Virus record (IMG/VR): IMGVR_UViG_3300042887_001094
Location: 1-35,587 of that record
DNA: 35,587 nucleotides
Strand: one strand, 5' to 3'
DNA from: a virus
This document shows positions 22,592 through 27,950 of this stretch, piece after piece (position 1 is the stretch's first letter; each line of letters begins with the position of its first letter). The position numbers and the translations under genes are program-made. The notes under the pieces are model-generated. The model worked only from the letters and a program-made list of their open reading frames with translations, did no database searches and was not told where the DNA came from.

Positions 22592-22717
22592 ATGGATTAT
22601 ATAGAAGATCAAATTAGGGAAAAGATAGCGGACGAAATAAGATATTTAGAGCTTCCCTATGAATGGAAACCTAATGATGTCTTAAAATATATAGTTAGAA
22701 AAATAGAAAAGAAATAG
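22592..22717 (+). CDS. Small helical protein
   Basis: This gene encodes 41 residues (DYIEDQIREKIADEIRYLELPYEWKPNDVLKYIVRKIEKK), two helices joined by a Pro turn. It is supported by the promoter directly before it and by codon use like its neighbours. No family is recognised. Confidence 0.6.
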   Translation: MDYIEDQIREKIADEIRYLELPYEWKPNDVLKYIVRKIEKK

Positions 22718-22725
22718 GGATAGTA

Positions 22726-22842
22726 TTGTTAGATAAGTGTGATATAGAAAATTGTGATGGCATAGCAACCAGAATTACTGCCACAGAAACAAGATACATT
22801 CAAATTTGCAACGAATGCTACCAGGAAAAATATAAAACATGA
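22726..22842 (+). CDS. Tiny zinc-finger protein
   Basis: This gene encodes 38 residues from TTG (AGGGA upstream). The sequence CDIENCDGIATRITATETRYIQICNECYQEKYKT has the C-x4-C and C-x2-C pairs of a treble-clef zinc finger. It overlaps the next ATG by 4 bases. It is small, but the two Cys pairs and the coupling support it. Confidence 0.55.
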   Translation: MLDKCDIENCDGIATRITATETRYIQICNECYQEKYKT

Positions 22843-22952
22843 TAGATAAAATATGGATTTTGATAGATAAATTGGCCTCTATTCCAGATGACCTCATGGA
22901 TATCCATGATGATGAGGAAAATGCTATAATGGGTTCATGGATGGATTTCTAG
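22839..22952 (+). CDS. Tiny acidic protein
   Basis: This gene encodes 37 residues (IDKIWILIDKLASIPDDLMDIHDDEENAIMGSWMDF). It starts in ATGA overlap with the zinc finger. The end of the gene contains a TATAAT that would start the next short transcript. The function is unknown. Confidence 0.5.
   Translation: MIDKIWILIDKLASIPDDLMDIHDDEENAIMGSWMDF
22925..22936 (+). promoter_or_regulatory. -10 element before a 12-codon ORF
   Basis: TATAAT (22925-22930) lies 6 bases before an ATG at 22937, the same geometry as the other leaderless starts. Confidence 0.45.
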
Positions 22953-22975
22953 ACCCATCTAAATACAACCTATAG
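22937..22975 (+). CDS. Possible leader peptide (12 residues)
   Basis: The ORF MDGFLDPSKYNL begins 6 bases after TATAAT and ends at a TAG that overlaps the Shine-Dalgarno (AGGAG) of the next gene. That arrangement would let its translation control the next start. It is short, so it may be chance. Confidence 0.35.
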   Translation: MDGFLDPSKYNL

Positions 22976-22984
22976 GAGAACAAA

Positions 22985-23137
22985 ATGACAGACGGATTAA
23001 ATTTAACAGGATTTAATGAAACAGGAGAGCAATCAGGCTCAAACACCTTGGATCTAAATCCAACTGGACAAGCACCAGCAGCAGCTTTCCCAGCAAAAGA
23101 CGTTTCAAATCAATCAACTGCCCAAGGACCTAAGTAA
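22985..23137 (+). CDS. Small disordered protein
   Basis: This gene encodes 50 residues rich in Gly, Asn, Thr, Ala and Pro (TDGLNLTGFNETGEQSGSNTLDLNPTGQAPAAAFPAKDV). It has a strong Shine-Dalgarno (AGGAGAACAAA). The composition suggests no stable fold. Together with the two following genes it resembles phage scaffold or decoration leader peptides, but nothing proves this. Confidence 0.6.
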   Translation: MTDGLNLTGFNETGEQSGSNTLDLNPTGQAPAAAFPAKDVSNQSTAQGPK

Positions 23138-23139
23138 CA

Positions 23140-23298
23140 ATGTGCGTTGAATGTGGATGTGAAGCATTTGGTAGTCAGGCTGGAATGTCAGACATTCAAG
23201 GTGGCATACTAAACGTTTCAAGAGATGGAGAAGCAGGTCTTACGTTAGACATGACAGCAACTTCAGAACAAAGAGAAAGATTTATTAATGAGCGATAA
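23140..23298 (+). CDS. Small Cys-rich-start protein
   Basis: This gene encodes 52 residues. It begins MCVECGCEAFGS, a CxxCxC metal- or cluster-binding start, and continues IQGGILNVSRDGEAGLTLDMTATSEQRERFINER. A similar MC(G/V) start recurs in the gene at 23509. It overlaps the next gene by 11 bases. The function is unknown. Confidence 0.6.
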   Translation: MCVECGCEAFGSQAGMSDIQGGILNVSRDGEAGLTLDMTATSEQRERFINER

Positions 23299-23506
23299 TG
23301 GTACAGGAATGGCGTCACCTGCAGTTAACGCACCATCTGGTGCAGTAACTAGCGAAGAGGCTACAAGAAAGAATCCTAGGCAGGGCGGATTTAGATCTGG
23401 ATTTAAAACAGATAAACCTGCAACCAAAGTTGATCGAAATAGACATGGAATACGTAGAGAGACTAATTTAGGTCCAAAGAAAACTGGAAGACCTAAGAAA
23501 GTTTAA
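23288..23506 (+). CDS. Basic disordered protein with AT-hook-like end
   Basis: This gene encodes 72 residues. The first half is Ala/Ser/Gly rich; the second half is strongly basic and ends LGPKKTGRPKKV. The GRPKK core matches an AT-hook, a minor-groove binder suited to AT-rich DNA. It could coat phage DNA or act as a regulator. The start overlaps the upstream gene. Confidence 0.6.
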   Translation: MSDNGTGMASPAVNAPSGAVTSEEATRKNPRQGGFRSGFKTDKPATKVDRNRHGIRRETNLGPKKTGRPKKV

Positions 23507-23508
23507 CT

Positions 23509-23610
23509 ATGTGTGGTCAAACAGTAAGTAGTTCATCAGACTTATTTGTTGATATAGTAAATACTATTGATGACCAGATAGATAGATTTGATGAAACTGG
23601 GATAATCTAG
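23509..23610 (+). CDS. Tiny protein MCGQTV...
   Basis: This gene encodes 33 residues (CGQTVSSSSDLFVDIVNTIDDQIDRFDETGII). The ATG is 2 bases after the previous stop. An amphipathic helix in the second half is the only visible structure. A terminator follows directly. Confidence 0.5.
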   Translation: MCGQTVSSSSDLFVDIVNTIDDQIDRFDETGII

Positions 23611-23625
23611 TCCCAGAAAAACCAA

Positions 23626-23655
23626 GCCCCCTAAGAAATTAGGGGGCACTTTAAT
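23626..23655 (+). terminator. Intrinsic terminator
   Basis: GCCCCCTAA-GAAA-TTAGGGGGC is a 9-base-pair perfect stem with a GAAA tetraloop, followed by ACTTTAAT. It ends the run of small genes from 22592. Confidence 0.75.
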
Positions 23656-23666
23656 CTAAGGATGAT

Positions 23667-23783
23667 ATGAATAAAACTAATAATATACCAGAAGAGTCAG
23701 GAGCTGGTTACAGTACTGGAAAGTGGTCAGACGATGACGATGACTGGAACCCAATTACCCCATTTTTAGGAAGGTCAAGATGA
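23667..23783 (+). CDS. Tiny acidic protein
   Basis: This gene encodes 38 residues (NKTNNIPEESGAGYSTGKWSDDDDDWNPITPFLGRSR). AAGGATGAT precedes the ATG, and the stop overlaps the next start (ATGA). The poly-Asp centre suggests a disordered acidic peptide. Confidence 0.5.
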   Translation: MNKTNNIPEESGAGYSTGKWSDDDDDWNPITPFLGRSR

Positions 23784-23944
23784 TTAAATTTAGAAGCCCA
23801 ATATACTGGGAAAAGAAAATTAACGGACAATTAAGCGTACTATGCCAATCTTGTGGTAGTCGATATATGACAACCTTTACTAAGTTTAAGAAGACAAAAG
23901 AATGTCCAAATTGTATATATAAAATGGTTGACTATACCGTATAA
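23780..23944 (+). CDS. Zinc-ribbon protein
   Basis: This gene encodes 54 residues. LCQSCGSRYMTTFTKFKKTKECPNC carries two CxxC knuckles about 18 residues apart, a compact zinc ribbon, preceded by a short beta strand region (FRSPIYWEKKINGQL). It overlaps its upstream neighbour by 4 bases. It may bind nucleic acid. Confidence 0.65.
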   Translation: MIKFRSPIYWEKKINGQLSVLCQSCGSRYMTTFTKFKKTKECPNCIYKMVDYTV

Positions 23945-23975
23945 ATAATATATACTTATCTTGAAAGGCGGGAAT

Positions 23976-24116
23976 ATGACATATGATTTCTTTGGACAAG
24001 AGTGGTACGGAAGCTGTGGTGCATGCAATACAGAGCTATATGCCCCTACAAAGGGTTCCTACCTTGTTCAACGCTCATTGCACACCCATTCAAATAAGTG
24101 TTTAAACGGATGGTAA
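23976..24116 (+). CDS. Small zinc-finger-like protein
   Basis: This gene encodes 46 residues. The sequence YGSCGACNTELYAPTKGSYLVQRSLHTHSNKCLNGW has a CxxC plus a HTH...C end, fitting a C2HC finger. A good ribosome site (GAAAGGCGGGAAT) precedes the ATG. The function is unknown. Confidence 0.6.
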   Translation: MTYDFFGQEWYGSCGACNTELYAPTKGSYLVQRSLHTHSNKCLNGW

Positions 24117-24367
24117 CTACAACTGTAAAAGTAAAAATATTAATATATAGATCGCAATTAGTGAAAGCGAAAAGTGCGGCGGAAAAGAGAACCCCTATGT
24201 CAGTACCTGACAATATTAGACCTAAGGTTGTTGAGGCTATAGAAAGAGTATTTAAAGATAATAAAGAACTCCTAGATAAGCTAGGATCTGATTATGATAA
24301 AGATGGGGTGGCATATTGGGAAAAATACGAAGAGCGTTTAAAATACATGGAAGAAAATGGCATATGA
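24110..24367 (+). CDS. Hypothetical helical protein
   Basis: This gene encodes 85 residues from the ATG at 24110, which overlaps the previous gene's end. An alternative ATG at 24200 would give 55 residues beginning SVPDNIRPKVVEAIERVFKDN, and that part looks better conserved (helical, YDKDGVAYWEKYEERLKYMEENG). The weak N-terminal part makes the start uncertain. It overlaps the next gene by 4 bases. Confidence 0.5.
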   Translation: MVTTTVKVKILIYRSQLVKAKSAAEKRTPMSVPDNIRPKVVEAIERVFKDNKELLDKLGSDYDKDGVAYWEKYEERLKYMEENGI

Positions 24368-24570
24368 GCGAAGAGTTAAAAAAGGCTATCGAGGATGCCC
24401 AAAATGAGATCGCAACCAACCTTACTTGGTTAGAGGAGGATATAGGCCTATGGAAGGGTTGGAGCTATAGCCCAGAAAAGAATCGGTATTACTTTGATGA
24501 TATTGGCAGTGAATCATTAACTGAGTTTTGGTCAGACACCTTCTTGAATCAGGCATATGAAAGAGTTTAG
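24364..24570 (+). CDS. Hypothetical protein
   Basis: This gene encodes 68 residues starting in ATGA overlap. The sequence ELKKAIEDAQNEIATNLTWLEEDIGLWKGWSYSPEKNRYYFDDIGSESLTEFWSDTFLNQAYERV combines an N-terminal helix and an aromatic beta-like centre. No family is recognised. Confidence 0.6.
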   Translation: MSEELKKAIEDAQNEIATNLTWLEEDIGLWKGWSYSPEKNRYYFDDIGSESLTEFWSDTFLNQAYERV

Positions 24571-24754
24571 CGCATACTGTAAATACTGTGAGATGGTGGT
24601 CACGGGAAAGACCAATGTGATCACAGATCTAGAATCAGGCAATCGTCTATATATTGGAGAGTGTCTCATATGCTGCTATGAGATTAGAAGAATTGTTGCT
24701 AGAAATAAAATAGCTATAGATAACCCAAATCCAGGGTCATGGAATGGTTTATAG
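24557..24754 (+). CDS. Small protein with Cys pairs
   Basis: This gene encodes 65 residues. CKYCEMVV and GECLICCYEIRRI make a likely zinc ribbon. The rest is polar. It overlaps the upstream gene by 14 bases. It may bind nucleic acid; the function is unknown. Confidence 0.6.
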   Translation: MKEFSAYCKYCEMVVTGKTNVITDLESGNRLYIGECLICCYEIRRIVARNKIAIDNPNPGSWNGL

Positions 24755-24775
24755 TCTTAGTTGACTAGGATATAT

Positions 24776-24922
24776 ATGAATATATTAGGACGAGACCCAA
24801 ATTGTTATACAGGAGCAGATTGCTGGAGTTACGATCATTCAGATAGATCTATCTTAATCCTTGGAGTTATATTAGGAATATGGCTAATAGTTTATATGGT
24901 TAATAAAAGGCGGGGGAAGTAG
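24776..24922 (+). CDS. Small single-pass membrane protein
   Basis: This gene encodes 48 residues. A polar N-terminus with two Cys (DPNCYTGADCWSYDHSD) would lie outside, followed by ILILGVILGIWLIVYMV and a basic end KRRGK inside. The next GTG overlaps its stop. Confidence 0.6.
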   Translation: MNILGRDPNCYTGADCWSYDHSDRSILILGVILGIWLIVYMVNKRRGK

Positions 24923-25131
24923 TGGAAATAACAATTAAAGAGTATATACCCTATATAAACAAGAAACAGAAAGCAAAAGAGATATACCCAATACCTTGTC
25001 TTAATTGGACATGGACCCTAAGCTCAAAGGGCAAGATACTCACATATGGGTATGCATATACCCAAGAGAGAGCAATAGATATAGCCAAGAATGAGCTAAG
25101 AAATAGGTCTAAATTTACCTGCAACTCCTAG
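24922..25131 (+). CDS. Hypothetical protein, last + strand gene
   Basis: This gene encodes 69 residues from GTG with GGGGGAAGTA upstream. The sequence LNWTWTLSSKGKILTYGYAYTQERAIDIAKNELRNR looks like a small beta-alpha domain (double-stranded-RNA-binding-like or DUF-type) with a W.L...G.....G.A.....A...A pattern. It ends at the strand-switch region. Confidence 0.6.
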   Translation: MEITIKEYIPYINKKQKAKEIYPIPCLNWTWTLSSKGKILTYGYAYTQERAIDIAKNELRNRSKFTCNS

Positions 25132-25383
25132 GTTGCCCCCATTCATATACCCCCCTTAAAATCGATTCTATGGCTTATTAGGCATATTGTAGAGGATATC
25201 TATGGATAGAATGACTATCAATTATGGTCTAAATACTATTATAATACTAAGATGAATATTATCATGTAATTGGGCGACCTATTTAAACTCTCCATAATCC
25301 TCCACTTTGCCCCACATATCCCCATATGTACCATATTGATCTCATATTGTCAATATATATAACGAAAATGTTATTCATATAGG

Positions 25384-25440
25384 CTTCAGGGGCTCCAGAA
25401 TATGGCTCGTAAACGAGCAAATTTGCCCACAGTTTCTGGT
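25384..25440 (+). repeat. Composite element copy 1
   Basis: CTTCAGGG, 16 bases, CGTAAACG, 9 bases, then GCCCACAG. Spacing is identical to the other copies. It overlaps the GCTCGT/ACGAGC hairpin. Confidence 0.65.
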
Positions 25441-25507
25441 ATATTCTGGCATATTCTTATATATAATACTTAGATAAGTATATGTTTTTATGAGATTCTT
25501 CTATATA

Positions 25508-25556
25508 TTTCAGGGATTTTTTATAGCTTGTCGTAAAGGAGAATTTCTGCCCCCAG
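25508..25556 (+). repeat. Composite element copy 2
   Basis: TTTCAGGG (25508-25515), 16 bases, CGTAAAG (25532-25538), 9 bases, then TGCCCCCAG. The third block is part of a TTTCTG/CAGAAA hairpin. Confidence 0.65.
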
Positions 25557-25652
25557 AAAATATATACAAATGGGACATATATCTCAAAATGTACATATAG
25601 TACAAATTGGACATATGTCCCTATGGGTAGATATTACTTATTCTAGTATATG

Positions 25653-25829
25653 TTACTTAGATATATATGATACTGTTACTGGGCCGCAAAGGGAGTTATA
25701 TCTTTCTTCCTCTGCCGCCTTCTTTGCTTTCTCTATCTTCTTCCACTTGCGCCATGAAGCTAGAGCTGGGTTCTTGCTCTCTACGAAGCCCCTCTTAGGC
25801 TTTCTCTGAGTCGCACCTTTAGGCTTCAT
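25653..25829 (-). CDS. Small basic protein
   Basis: This gene encodes 58 residues starting MKPKGATQRKPKRGFVESKNPALASWRKWKKIEKAKKAAEEERYN and ending SLCGPVTVSYISK. The ATG overlaps the stop of the upstream gene (ATGA). It is strongly basic with a helical core; it may bind DNA or RNA. It is the last gene of the leftward operon. A + strand frame across the same bases (25570-25809) is rejected in its favour. Confidence 0.7.
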   Translation of the reverse strand: MKPKGATQRKPKRGFVESKNPALASWRKWKKIEKAKKAAEEERYNSLCGPVTVSYISK

Positions 25830-26227
25830 TGCGAGATCACATGTGTGTGGTCGAATGGATCCCGTTGCTCCTCATGCAGCCATGAATACTTAGACTGAGA
25901 ATCGCCTGGTTCAGGCAGGGAGGCAATTACCTTCTTGGTTTCCTTAGGTAAGGATAGGTTCTCCCATTTGTATTGCTTGGATAGAATACTTAATTTAGCA
26001 TTAAGTTCATTTGATAGGAACAATCCTTCAGATGTAGTTCCTTGCTCAAAGTCTGCTTTATAGCGTTTGCTATTAAACTTTAATAAATGAGTAACTACTT
26101 CCATTAATCTATCAATCGTGAAATGTGGTTGATTAGATAATAGATGTGCCAATATGGCTGGATTAAACCAATGGTCTTCCACAACATTAGCGAGGTCATC
26201 TGCTAGTTTCTGTTCTTTAGTTTTCAT
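25826..26227 (-). CDS. Hypothetical protein
   Basis: This gene encodes 133 residues, mostly helical: KEQKLADDLANVVEDHWFNPAILAHLLSNQPHFTIDRLMEVVTHLLKFNSKRY, then an acidic and polar C-terminus. It has a canonical promoter and the leader variant GCGAAAGGCGG before its ATG. No family is recognised, though H/N/R-rich helices of this sort are typical of actinophage early proteins. Confidence 0.7.
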   Translation of the reverse strand: MKTKEQKLADDLANVVEDHWFNPAILAHLLSNQPHFTIDRLMEVVTHLLKFNSKRYKADFEQGTTSEGLFLSNELNAKLSILSKQYKWENLSLPKETKKVIASLPEPGDSQSKYSWLHEEQRDPFDHTHVISQ

Positions 26228-26232
26228 ATCCG

Positions 26233-26273
26233 CCTTTCGCTAAGATTATACCAAAATGTGTGGGGAAGGTCAA
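26233..26273 (-). promoter_or_regulatory. Canonical promoter of the 26227 operon
   Basis: On the - strand: TTGACC (26273-26268), 17 bases, TATAAT (26250-26245), then leader GCGAAAGG, a one-base variant of the AACGAAAGG block. It lacks the TGTC(A/G)G box. Its -35 overlaps the right arm of the upstream hairpin, so termination and initiation are packed together. Confidence 0.65.
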
Positions 26274-26295
26274 TACCGAATTATGGACCCTCCCC
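26262..26295 (-). terminator. Terminator-like hairpin after the Lsr2-like gene
   Basis: On the - strand GGGGAGGGTC pairs with GACCTTCCCC (one G-U pair), loop of 14, followed by ACACATTTTGG. The wobble works only in the - strand RNA (it is an A/C mismatch on the + strand), which points to function for leftward transcripts. The U run is weak. Confidence 0.5.
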
Positions 26296-26302
26296 AACTT
26301 TA

Positions 26303-26449
26303 TTACTTAGAGCTCTTAGGAGTCTCTGCAGTAAACTTCATTCCGCTCTTCTCAGCTTCTGAGAGAGCTTGCTTTGCGGCACCTGAAAAACGGCCTCGTA
26401 AACCGACCGTTATGCCCTTAGTCTTTAAGTACTCACGCTTTGTTGTCAT
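26303..26449 (-). CDS. Lsr2 C-terminal-domain-like DNA-binding peptide
   Basis: This gene encodes 48 residues: TTKREYLKTKGITVGLRGRFSGAAKQALSEAEKSG... The pattern of a charged helix, G-x-x-V-x-x-RGR and a second helix matches the C-terminal domain of actinobacterial Lsr2, whose RGR inserts in the minor groove of AT-rich DNA. The N-terminal dimerisation domain of Lsr2 is absent. A free DNA-binding piece could compete with host Lsr2 silencing of AT-rich phage DNA. AAGAAAGG precedes the ATG. Confidence 0.55.
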   Translation of the reverse strand: MTTKREYLKTKGITVGLRGRFSGAAKQALSEAEKSGMKFTAETPKSSK

Positions 26450-26495
26450 GTGTAACCTTTCTTATAACTGGGCTCCGCCTTGAAGCCCAGGTCCT

Positions 26496-26879
26496 TCATT
26501 CCATATTAAGTTGTACATCATCTGATTGTACGTCAGAATCCTCATCCTCTAGCCAGCCGTCATCATCTAGTAATGCTAAGAAATCGTTATCGATCATCCA
26601 GTCCTGAATTGCCTCGTCAACATACTCTGCGCCATACTCTAGAGTAAATTCGGAAGGCGGGTTGGACCAAAGTTTCTCCCAGATAACATCCAGAGTAACT
26701 CCCTCAGGAATAGCATAATCATTAAACTGATCAATCTCTTTATATGTCTTATACTTATCTGATATTACATCCCATACCCATAGCCATACTAATGACATAC
26801 CTATAGGCATATTGTTTAACTGAGTAATCATTTGATCTAACTGCATTTTAACTTGAGGACCTATATCTGAATTAGCCAC
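26496..26879 (-). CDS. Hypothetical acidic protein
   Basis: This gene encodes 127 residues from GTG, with AACGAAAGG upstream inside the preceding gene. The first half has helical IGPQVKMQLDQMITQLNNMPIGMSLVWLWVWDVI; the second half is very acidic and ends DDDGWLEDEDSDVQSDDVQLNME. Such acidity can mimic DNA, but no family supports this. It overlaps the upstream gene by 8 bases. Confidence 0.65.
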   Translation of the reverse strand: MANSDIGPQVKMQLDQMITQLNNMPIGMSLVWLWVWDVISDKYKTYKEIDQFNDYAIPEGVTLDVIWEKLWSNPPSEFTLEYGAEYVDEAIQDWMIDNDFLALLDDDGWLEDEDSDVQSDDVQLNME

Positions 26880-27123
26880 GTTGTTTTGCCCTTTCGTTGA
26901 TAGCGAATGATAAATTATACGTCATAACATAGATTTCTGTCAAGGCGTCTAGTCGACCTGAAATATATCTATATGTAGGATAGTCCTGTAACTCAGAAAC
27001 ATTTAACAATCCTTGCTCTGCGTCTAGCATTAGATTTTTTAATTCTCCATGCATGATGTCTGTACCTGTCTCACCCATATCTACAAGCTTTTGAAGATGT
27101 GGGTCAAGTTTAGTTGAATTCAT
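26872..27123 (-). CDS. Hypothetical helical protein
   Basis: This gene encodes 83 residues with a strong Shine-Dalgarno (GGAGGTAGCAA). It is all helical: LDPHLQKLVDMGETGTDIMHGELKNLMLDAEQGLLNV, then YRYISGRLDALTEIYVMTYNLSFAINERAKQRG. It is part of the 27652 to 26496 operon with overlaps on both sides. Confidence 0.65.
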   Translation of the reverse strand: MNSTKLDPHLQKLVDMGETGTDIMHGELKNLMLDAEQGLLNVSELQDYPTYRYISGRLDALTEIYVMTYNLSFAINERAKQRG

Positions 27124-27280
27124 TTGCTACCTCCAGTAAATGCCTAGTTGCCTCAATCTGTCCCTCTATATATTCAACTAGTAATGTGTCTTCAGGTCTA
27201 TGTTTATCTAAGTCTTGATTAAGACTAATTAAATGAAGATTGATATATTCAATTAACTTAGTATGATTCACCTTGGACAT
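27110..27280 (-). CDS. Small helical protein
   Basis: This gene encodes 56 residues (SKVNHTKLIEYINLHLISLNQDLDKHRPEDTLLVEYIEGQIEATRHLLEVANEFN), two helices. AGAAGGG precedes the ATG. It overlaps the gene before it by 23 bases and the gene after it by 14 bases, as is usual in this operon. Confidence 0.6.
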   Translation of the reverse strand: MSKVNHTKLIEYINLHLISLNQDLDKHRPEDTLLVEYIEGQIEATRHLLEVANEFN

Positions 27281-27419
27281 ACCCTTCTGCTAGTAGGCCT
27301 TCAAAGAAGTCCCATATGGTTAATAGACCTTGCTTAACATCAGGGTCGGAAGCGGAATCAATAGCAACAGTTAAACTATTACCAAACTCCTGTATATCCT
27401 TATATGTATATCCTAACAT
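27258..27419 (-). CDS. Small helical protein
   Basis: This gene encodes 53 residues from the ATG at 27419 (LGYTYKDIQEFGNSLTVAIDSASDPDVKQGLLTIWDFFEGLLAEGYVQGESY), overlapping the upstream stop. AGGAGAGGAA is 10 or more bases upstream. A TTG start at 27455 would add 12 residues but lies further inside the upstream gene. No family is recognised. Confidence 0.6.
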   Translation of the reverse strand: MLGYTYKDIQEFGNSLTVAIDSASDPDVKQGLLTIWDFFEGLLAEGYVQGESY

Positions 27420-27652
27420 TCTATGTAGTATTCCTCTCCTGGCTCCACCTGCCAATATTCGTTAAATTGTTTTTTGACGGAATCGTCAGAACACATATTT
27501 GCCATTTCATAGTCAGCAATAAACATACCTTCATCTATATGACCAGTTATCCAAGAATCAAATAACTGCTCTTGAATATCTAGTAATACGGCGTCTGAGA
27601 CATGTTTAGCCATATCGTCAAACATACTTGGTTTATCATTTTGATATCCCAT
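27413..27652 (-). CDS. Hypothetical acidic protein, first gene of its operon
   Basis: This gene encodes 79 residues: GYQNDKPSMFDDMAKHVSDAVLLDIQEQLFDSWITGHIDEGMFIADYEMANMCSDDSVKKQFNEYW... It is acidic and helical. The leader AACGAAAGGAGATAT carries a full Shine-Dalgarno, and a TGTCAG-type promoter lies upstream. The function is unknown. Confidence 0.65.
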   Translation of the reverse strand: MGYQNDKPSMFDDMAKHVSDAVLLDIQEQLFDSWITGHIDEGMFIADYEMANMCSDDSVKKQFNEYWQVEPGEEYYIEC

Positions 27653-27658
27653 ATATCT

Positions 27659-27697
27659 CCTTTCGTTATGCCCTAATTATATAACAGACCACTGACA
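27659..27697 (-). promoter_or_regulatory. TGTCAG-type promoter and AACGAAAGG leader
   Basis: On the - strand: TGTCAG (27697-27692), 10 bases, TATAAT (27681-27676), then AACGAAAGG (27667-27659) running into the ATG at 27652. Confidence 0.75.
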
Positions 27698-27712
27698 TTG
27701 TATATAGAATAT

Positions 27713-27727
27713 AGGTGTGTTTCACAC
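27713..27727 (-). promoter_or_regulatory. Palindrome upstream of the 27652 promoter
   Basis: GGTGTG-TTT-CACACC is a perfect inverted repeat about 16 bases upstream of the TGTCAG box. It may be an operator for a dimeric regulator. Confidence 0.45.
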
Positions 27728-27747
27728 CACATGTCCAAGCTTTGAGA

Positions 27748-27806
27748 TTTCAGGGAAATATATTTGACATCCGTAAAAGAGATATGCTACCCTCACGGCT
27801 GAGCGC
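27748..27806 (-). repeat. Composite element copy 3
   Basis: Read on the + strand: TTTCAGGG, 16 bases, CGTAAAAG, 9 bases, then ACCCTCACGGCTGAGCG. It lies between the small-RNA terminator and the promoter of the next operon. Confidence 0.7.
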
Positions 27807-27836
27807 AAAAACCAAACCCCCCGTTTTACTGGGGGG
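27807..27836 (-). terminator. Intrinsic terminator of the candidate small RNA
   Basis: On the - strand CCCCCC-AGTAAAAC-GGGGGG is followed by TTTGGTTTTT. The U-rich tail exists only for leftward transcription, so it ends the candidate small RNA and any read-through from the 27951 operon. Confidence 0.85.
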
Positions 27837-27933
27837 TAAAGAGAATGGCTGCTAGGACCTCAACGAAAGGAAAAACCTGCCTTACTTAGCAACGGGAAGA
27901 GTTGCACCATTCGTATGAATAGGCACATGGCCT
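27807..27933 (-). ncRNA. Candidate trans-acting small RNA, antisense to the AACGAAAGG leaders
   Basis: An extended -10 (TGATATAAT, 27948-27940) predicts a start near 27933. The RNA has a hairpin GCAAC-TCTTCCC-GTTGC (27905-27889), then an open stretch whose 27874-27861 part reads TTTTCCTTTCGTTG, then the terminator hairpin. That stretch is the exact reverse complement of the leader AACGAAAGGAAAA carried by right-arm genes; matches range from 9-10 bases to 14 (gene at 33007). Hairpin, accessible seed and terminator is the classic layout of bacterial small RNAs. No ORF here has a ribosome site. Transcription is not proven. Confidence 0.6.
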
Positions 27934-27936
27934 AAA

Positions 27937-27950
27937 CAAATTATATCACA
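27937..27950 (-). promoter_or_regulatory. Extended -10 promoter of the small RNA
   Basis: TG at 27948-27947, then TATAAT at 27945-27940, just beyond the stop of the 27951 gene. It has no TGTC(A/G)G box and no good -35, so it is wired differently from the mRNAs it may target. Confidence 0.55.

Larger units (their letters stand above)
25132..25652 (+). other. Strand-switch intergenic region with nested inverted repeats
   Basis: About 520 AT-rich bases without a credible gene lie between convergent operons. It holds CCAGAATAT (25395-25403) facing ATATTCTGG (25441-25449), and inside them GCTCGT-AA-ACGAGC (25405-25418) and GCAAATTTGC (25418-25427). It also holds TTTCTG-CCCC-CAGAAA (25544-25559), the perfect palindrome GGACATATGTCC (25609-25620) and two copies of the dispersed composite element. 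Possible roles are a two-way terminator, a regulatory hub or a replication origin. Nothing recognisable lies in 25132-25380 apart from AT-rich runs. Confidence 0.6.

Noticed and set aside
21934-22593. A - strand frame of 219 codons
   Set aside because: It is the antisense shadow of the Ala/Thr-rich secreted protein and would read through its terminator.
25570-25809. A + strand frame of 79 codons
   Set aside because: Its second half is antisense to a better - strand gene (25653-25829, 58 residues, ATGA overlap with its neighbour), and its first half lies in the palindromic AT-rich region.
27841-27885. A 14-codon + strand ORF (starting at ATG 27845) over the small-RNA seed
   Set aside because: It has no ribosome site or promoter on the + strand, and AACGAAAGG here is not followed by a start codon at a usable distance.
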